Under the pieces are notes generated by a model. That model had not been told where the DNA came from. It did no database searches and saw only the letters and a program-made list of their open reading frames with translations. This document shows positions 59,991 to 64,000 of a stretch of 64,000 bases of DNA, piece by piece. The translations under genes and the position numbers were made by a program. Source of the DNA: Jannaschia pagri (lineage in GTDB: Bacteria; Pseudomonadota; Alphaproteobacteria; Rhodobacterales; Rhodobacteraceae); assembly GCF_019655435.1 (NCBI RefSeq), contig NZ_BPFH01000001.1:868001-932000 (forward strand), in the 5' to 3' direction. Position 1 is the stretch's first letter. Each line of letters starts with the position of its first letter.

Positions 59991-62719
59991 AGGCCAGACC
60001 CCAAGCGCAGCATCTGAGCCAGCGACGGCGCCCGGGTTTCACCCAGGTCGGCGGCGCGATCCAGCCAGATCAGCGCCTGATCGGGATCCCGCAGCGCGGC
60101 AGGTCCCATGCCTTGCAACAGACCCAGTTCCACCATCGCACCCGGATGATCGGCCCGGGCGGCTTGGCTCAGCCAGTCGACCACCAACACCAGATCCGAT
60201 GCCGTTTCGGCCTGATCGCGCAAGTGCAGCGCGTATTCGAACGCTGCCGAGGCCTCGCCCGTCCGCGCGGCTCGTTCCAGGACAGGCGTCATATCCAACT
60301 GCGCCGAGACCAGGGCCCGCACGGCGGGGGGGGACGCGCGCCAGGATTGCAGCACGGAGGTCGCATCGACGGTGCGCGCGTTCACCAACTCATCCAGATG
60401 CGCGACAGCGCGTTCGGGATCATAGGTTTCCAGATCCGGGTCAGAGGTCAGACGGAACAGCTCCAATGCCGCGCCGGGGTCGCCTTCGGCCTGGGCACGG
60501 GCGGCCACATCAGCGGGGTCCGGCGCCCGGCCAATCGCGTATTGCGCCATCTGACGGTCGCTCAGCCGCAGCTTGGACAGCACATGCCCACCCTCGATCT
60601 GCAAGCCGATTTGACGCCAGTGGTAGCTCATGGCCATGTCACCACGGATCGCATAGGCATCACCCAACTCTTCCGCGTCTTTGATCCCGCAATTCATCAG
60701 CGACACGGCCCGGTCGATGTAGTCGTCCAGTTTGGCCGCCGGGATGTAGGGGATGGCATACATCAAGGCCAGGAAGTCGCCACGCTTCTCGATGACGTCT
60801 GCAAACTGCGCATAGACATCCTCCCCGGGACGACCCGTCAGGCGCCACAGAAGCCGGATCGCGGCCCCTTCTCCCCGGTTTCCGGCCATGGTCAGCAAGG
60901 TGACGATCTCATCCGCGATATGGGGATCGCGGCTGTTGTGCTCGGTCAAGGCGATGGCCAGGTCGAGGGCCGTGGTCACCCCGTTGTTGAGGTAGACACG
61001 CCGGAACAACTCAACCGACAGGTCGCGCAATTCTGGACTGGTGGCCAGTTCGAACTCCAGTTCAGAAAAGGCCTCCAGCGCCTGATCGGACCCGTTAAGG
61101 CGCCCAGCCCAAAACCGCAGTGCGGCATCGGGCAGGTTCGACTCCTGTACCCGCTGCACATGGGCCGCCAGCATCGTCGTGCGCCCTTGCAGGGCTTGGC
61201 TCTGGATCTTGGCGATGGCCTCCGGCTCCCGATAGGGGTCGAGCGCCAGAAGATCCGTGGCCGAAATCGTCACCGACGCATAGTCGGAGGCGTGATAGGC
61301 TTCGGCCCAATGGCTGGCTTCGGCCATGCGCGGGGCGTCGTTCACCTGGCAGCGGTAATGTCCGTCCAGCAGGTGCATGGACGACGCCATGCCGTGGCGC
61401 GACACGGTTTCCATTAACAGGCTGACGGCGCGATCCGTGCGCCGCGGGTCATCACGGTACCGCATCAACATCCGGGCCAGCATGGCCATGCCGTCGCCAT
61501 CGCCGCGGGCCACGGCCTTTTCCAGCAGTTCCATGGCCTCGGCTTCACCGGCCCAGCGGCCGCGGCGCACTTGAACCTCCTGGGCGAGGCGCGTGAACAC
61601 GCTGCCGGGGGCCTCGGGCATCTCTGCAATTTCGCGCAAGTAATCCAGGTAGAGACCGTCTTCGTCCGCCTCCATCCCATCGACGTTGATGATGAGGTCG
61701 AGATAGGGCGCGACCGAGCGGCGGGGACCAGCCTTATCCTGGCTGTGGTTGAACCCGACGATGGTCAGCAAAACCTCTGGCGTAACCGCACCGCTTTCCA
61801 GCAGGGCCTCCGCCTCGCTGTCCGATGGACGGCGTCCAAGGTTCGCGGCCACGGTCAGGTAGTGGCGCAATTCTTCGTTGTCTTTGGCGGCGGCGGGGGC
61901 ATTCAGGTGGTGTTCCACAATGCGCCAGGCGGCATCGGCATCGCCCATGTCGGCGGCAAACTTGCGCCAGGCAAAGGCCAGTTCCGCATCGGCGGCCACG
62001 ACTTCGCCGCGCTCGTATTCCTGGGCAATGCGTTCGGCACGGCGGCAAATGCCGTTGTCCAACGCCCCCAAAACGCCGCCCATGGCCATGCTGATCGTCA
62101 GATCCAGCGGCGCGTCCCATTGGTCGATCATCTCGCCCCGGATTTCCATCCGGGCGATCTCTAGCAAGGCACCGGGACTACCGGCATAGGCCGTCTCACG
62201 GAGCAGCTCTTGTCCATAGGCCGGGTCCGGCGCGACCCCGATCCCGTCCAGGTAGAACTGAGCCAGAGCGATGCGTTGACGGTGGGCCAGGGCTTCGGCG
62301 CGCTCACGCAGGGAGGGAACCAGACCCGAGGCGACAAGCTCCTCGGGGCGACCAGCCGCCAAATGCAAGTCGATCAGCGCCAGGATACCGTCCGCATCCG
62401 AAAAGCGGCTGTCGACCTCGACCCGCCGCTCGATCAGGGCGGCGATAAAGGCGAACTCACCCACCGGGTCGGTGCGCAGCAGGTTGCGAATATCGCGCCG
62501 CAGATATCGCGCACGGTCCTCGTCGGTCAGCTCATCATCCAAACCCTCGACGTCCAGGTCATCCTCCCGCTCGGCGAGGCGCGGGAAACAGGCATCAGGG
62601 GCCAACGCGGCAGGTGGGGCAAAGCGCAGGACAGGCGGCGTGGATTGGGCCTGAGCGGTTGGCGCGAGGGTCATGGCGGCCAGAACGGTGCAGGCCAACA
62701 GGTTGAACCGGGTCTTCAT
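59987..62719 (-). CDS. Exported Sel1/TPR-repeat protein, AlgK-like
   Basis: A 910-residue protein made largely of Sel1-type helical repeats, for example ALAQFYLDGIGVAPDPAYG (about 145-163), and AWRKFAADMGDADAAW, and a final set ending LDRAADLGETRAPSLAQML. A signal peptide ends near AQAQ (residue 25). LLAC near the start is too early for a good lipobox, unlike AlgK, which is a lipoprotein. AlgK is about 450 residues, so this is double size. It lies between AlgX- and AlgL-like genes and overlaps the latter as GTGA, so a scaffold role in polysaccharide export is inferred. The ATG at 62719 has a better-spaced ribosome site than the GTG at 62728. Confidence 0.7.
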   Translation of the reverse strand: MKTRFNLLACTVLAAMTLAPTAQAQSTPPVLRFAPPAALAPDACFPRLAEREDDLDVEGLDDELTDEDRARYLRRDIRNLLRTDPVGEFAFIAALIERRVEVDSRFSDADGILALIDLHLAAGRPEELVASGLVPSLRERAEALAHRQRIALAQFYLDGIGVAPDPAYGQELLRETAYAGSPGALLEIARMEIRGEMIDQWDAPLDLTISMAMGGVLGALDNGICRRAERIAQEYERGEVVAADAELAFAWRKFAADMGDADAAWRIVEHHLNAPAAAKDNEELRHYLTVAANLGRRPSDSEAEALLESGAVTPEVLLTIVGFNHSQDKAGPRRSVAPYLDLIINVDGMEADEDGLYLDYLREIAEMPEAPGSVFTRLAQEVQVRRGRWAGEAEAMELLEKAVARGDGDGMAMLARMLMRYRDDPRRTDRAVSLLMETVSRHGMASSMHLLDGHYRCQVNDAPRMAEASHWAEAYHASDYASVTISATDLLALDPYREPEAIAKIQSQALQGRTTMLAAHVQRVQESNLPDAALRFWAGRLNGSDQALEAFSELEFELATSPELRDLSVELFRRVYLNNGVTTALDLAIALTEHNSRDPHIADEIVTLLTMAGNRGEGAAIRLLWRLTGRPGEDVYAQFADVIEKRGDFLALMYAIPYIPAAKLDDYIDRAVSLMNCGIKDAEELGDAYAIRGDMAMSYHWRQIGLQIEGGHVLSKLRLSDRQMAQYAIGRAPDPADVAARAQAEGDPGAALELFRLTSDPDLETYDPERAVAHLDELVNARTVDATSVLQSWRASPPAVRALVSAQLDMTPVLERAARTGEASAAFEYALHLRDQAETASDLVLVVDWLSQAARADHPGAMVELGLLQGMGPAALRDPDQALIWLDRAADLGETRAPSLAQMLRLGSGL

Positions 62720-62724
62720 CTCGC

Positions 62725-64000
62725 TCACCTCGCGATCGTGCAGGCGACCAGGCGCGGGCGCGCGCCAAAGCCGGCATCTGTTTCAATTTCCACTCCGGTT
62801 GCCCCTTCGGGCCAGAGACCGGACATGGGCAGATAGAACCGTCCGTTCAGGATGTGTCCGTCAGACCGGTGGATGGATTTGACACGCTGCGCCCCGTCGG
62901 AGGCGGCAAAGCGGAAGGCCACGCGGCTGGCGGGCGTCCCGCCGGTATCCAGCATCAGCACGGCGTTCTGCGGCTGCGACACGCGGGTCAGCCCCGCCTG
63001 CACCCGGTTCGGATTGGCGCCCGCCTGGACCGGCAGTTCGACCGAGCAGGCCCCGCCGGCACCCGCGATCAACTCGGCCATGGGCTGATCCCCGAACCGG
63101 CCCAAATCGGCCCAAATCGGGAATTCCCAGACCAGGACACCCGGACGGCTGGCTTGGAACGCGGCAGAGGTCACATAGGATGAGATCGCAGCAAAGGCAT
63201 CTTCGCCCGGCGCATGGAGCGCTTGGGCCGGACGCCCGGTGGCTTGACTGATGAAACCTGCGAAATTGGTCCCCGGTGCGCCGGTCAGCCCGGTGCCCAC
63301 GACGGCGACGTTATCGGTGGTGCCAACGGCTTGGACCGCCGCACCCAACCCCGCACCGGTGGCGTAGGTGACGGCCTCCACCTGCGGGAGGTCGTAATCG
63401 CAATGGCGCTGCAACCGCGTCCGCAAACCTGAGGGCACCAGGTGGCGCCCGGTTTGCTGGGTCTGGAACTCCTGCCGGGCGCGGGGGGCATGACCAGCGG
63501 CGGCCAGGACGGCCTCAACGCCGTTGGCCAAGGCTTGCGCACCTTCGGGCGTGGGGCGGGTGTCGAGCGCATGGAAAGGCGCCGTGCCCGCGTTTGCCAG
63601 CGACCGCATCGCGGCGCGTCCGTCGACGGCCATGACACCGCGTTCGCGCAACTGAAGGATCGACTCCCCATAGACCGAAGCCGCCAGATCCGGGTCATAG
63701 CCCGCATAGGTCGCCAGACGCGGCAGATGCTCCGGCATGGCCAGCGCCTTGGTGGGAACCGGCACCACAACCAGATGGGTCCCCTGGGCCGCGAGAACCT
63801 CGGACAGGGCCGCGATGTCATCGGCTGTCTGGTCCGTGATCCAATGGCTGTTCTGAAGGTTGGGGTGGATCCGGTAGAACACGCCGTTCTGCCCCTCGAC
63901 CACGTCAATTCCAGGCCGCTCTATCCCGCGACAGGCATAGGTCGACGCCTCGGCCGCAGTGGCCAAAGCGCCAAACCCCAGGGTCGCCACCGCGACGCTC
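62725..64000 (-). CDS. AlgX/AlgJ-like SGNH-fold protein (5' end outside window)
   Basis: The frame is open to the window edge, giving 424 residues, and the first visible ones (SVAVATLGFGALATAAEAST) are the end of a signal peptide, so the start lies beyond 64000. The AlgX/AlgJ fold shows in the N-terminal GIERPGIDVVEGQNGVFYRI, VVVPVPTKALAMPEHL, and ALDTRPTPEGAQALANGV (about residues 145-162); a C-terminal carbohydrate-binding-like domain follows from about 290. AlgX acetylates alginate with a Ser-His-Asp triad. Here the DTH motif reads DTR, and the Ser of the VGTSYS-type loop is missing (VGTGLTGAP), so activity is doubtful. Confidence 0.75.
   Translation of the reverse strand, partial: SVAVATLGFGALATAAEASTYACRGIERPGIDVVEGQNGVFYRIHPNLQNSHWITDQTADDIAALSEVLAAQGTHLVVVPVPTKALAMPEHLPRLATYAGYDPDLAASVYGESILQLRERGVMAVDGRAAMRSLANAGTAPFHALDTRPTPEGAQALANGVEAVLAAAGHAPRARQEFQTQQTGRHLVPSGLRTRLQRHCDYDLPQVEAVTYATGAGLGAAVQAVGTTDNVAVVGTGLTGAPGTNFAGFISQATGRPAQALHAPGEDAFAAISSYVTSAAFQASRPGVLVWEFPIWADLGRFGDQPMAELIAGAGGACSVELPVQAGANPNRVQAGLTRVSQPQNAVLMLDTGGTPASRVAFRFAASDGAQRVKSIHRSDGHILNGRFYLPMSGLWPEGATGVEIETDAGFGARPRLVACTIAR

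Noticed and set aside
59978-61417. 479-residue open frame on the plus strand opposite the Sel1-repeat gene
   Set aside because: No motif or plausible start, and the minus strand has convincing Sel1 repeats and a signal peptide.
63101-63120. Tandem ten-base repeat CCCAAATCGG
   Set aside because: It lies within the AlgX-like coding frame and translates normally (PIWADLGRFG), so it is coincidental coding repetition.

Overview
The window is a GC-rich, tightly packed chromosomal stretch of an alphaproteobacterium, most probably a Rhodobacterales (Roseobacter-type) species. This is an inference from gene content: a seven-gene Mrp antiporter operon, a DUF1523 protein, a Hint_2-type protein, a Rhodobacter-like polyol (smo/mtl) operon, a pgsA-moaD-moaE block and many ATGA/GTGA start-stop overlaps. 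I saw no rRNA, tRNA, CRISPR array, intact insertion sequence or phage.

Layout. 1-3963 (+): Mrp/Mnh Na+/H+ antiporter (mnhA 3' end to mnhG). 3988-6263 (-): small membrane proteins and a dead mrr restriction gene that keeps one reading frame but carries five internal stop codons. 6427-8899 (+): M20 peptidase, alpha/beta hydrolase, short IMPACT-family protein. 9001-10584 (+): two secreted Cys-containing proteins overlapping or abutting a SCO1/SenC copper chaperone. 10695-13407 (+): orphan family-5 solute-binding protein, YunG-like protein, TspO-like membrane protein. 13432-15348: SDR enzyme (-) and Hint-domain protein (+). 15824-19858 (-): moaE, moaD, pgsA, a frame-broken dihydrofolate-reductase-family gene, uvrC. 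20165-22826 (-): sppA-like peptidase, a 55-residue zinc-ribbon microprotein, Ca2+/Na+ antiporter and pteridine-reductase-like SDR.

23666-25904 (+): an ECF42-type sigma factor operon (SRPBCC, YciI/DGPF protein, sigma factor) behind a sequence resembling the ECF42 promoter. 26159-31925 (-): oxidase-HyuA-HyuB-SDR operon, with a divergent rhodanese. 32667-35184: SDR and YceI (-), LysR (+). 35342-42620 (-): polyol operon (binding protein, two permeases, SDR, AraC regulator, mannitol dehydrogenase, ATPase). 42781-53073: a LacI regulator (-) divergent from an eleven-kilobase ribose-type ABC transporter plus lactonase/LtnD/OtnK/OtnC/OtnI operon (+), best read as uptake and breakdown of a four-carbon sugar acid such as threonate or erythronate. 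53087-58952: TauE/SafE permease, hydrolase and TctABC (-), with a divergent LacI regulator and three operator copies between. 58965-64000 (-): periplasmic AlgL-, AlgK- and AlgX-like proteins, the last cut by the window edge, apparently the tail of a polysaccharide cluster.

How it works together: most of the second half is devoted to importing and oxidising polyols and sugar or organic acids, each unit having its own regulator and recognisable operator sites. In all three transport operons a GC-rich stem-loop lies just after the binding-protein gene, which would favour excess binding protein over membrane components. Functional calls come from motif recognition by eye; no database search was run.
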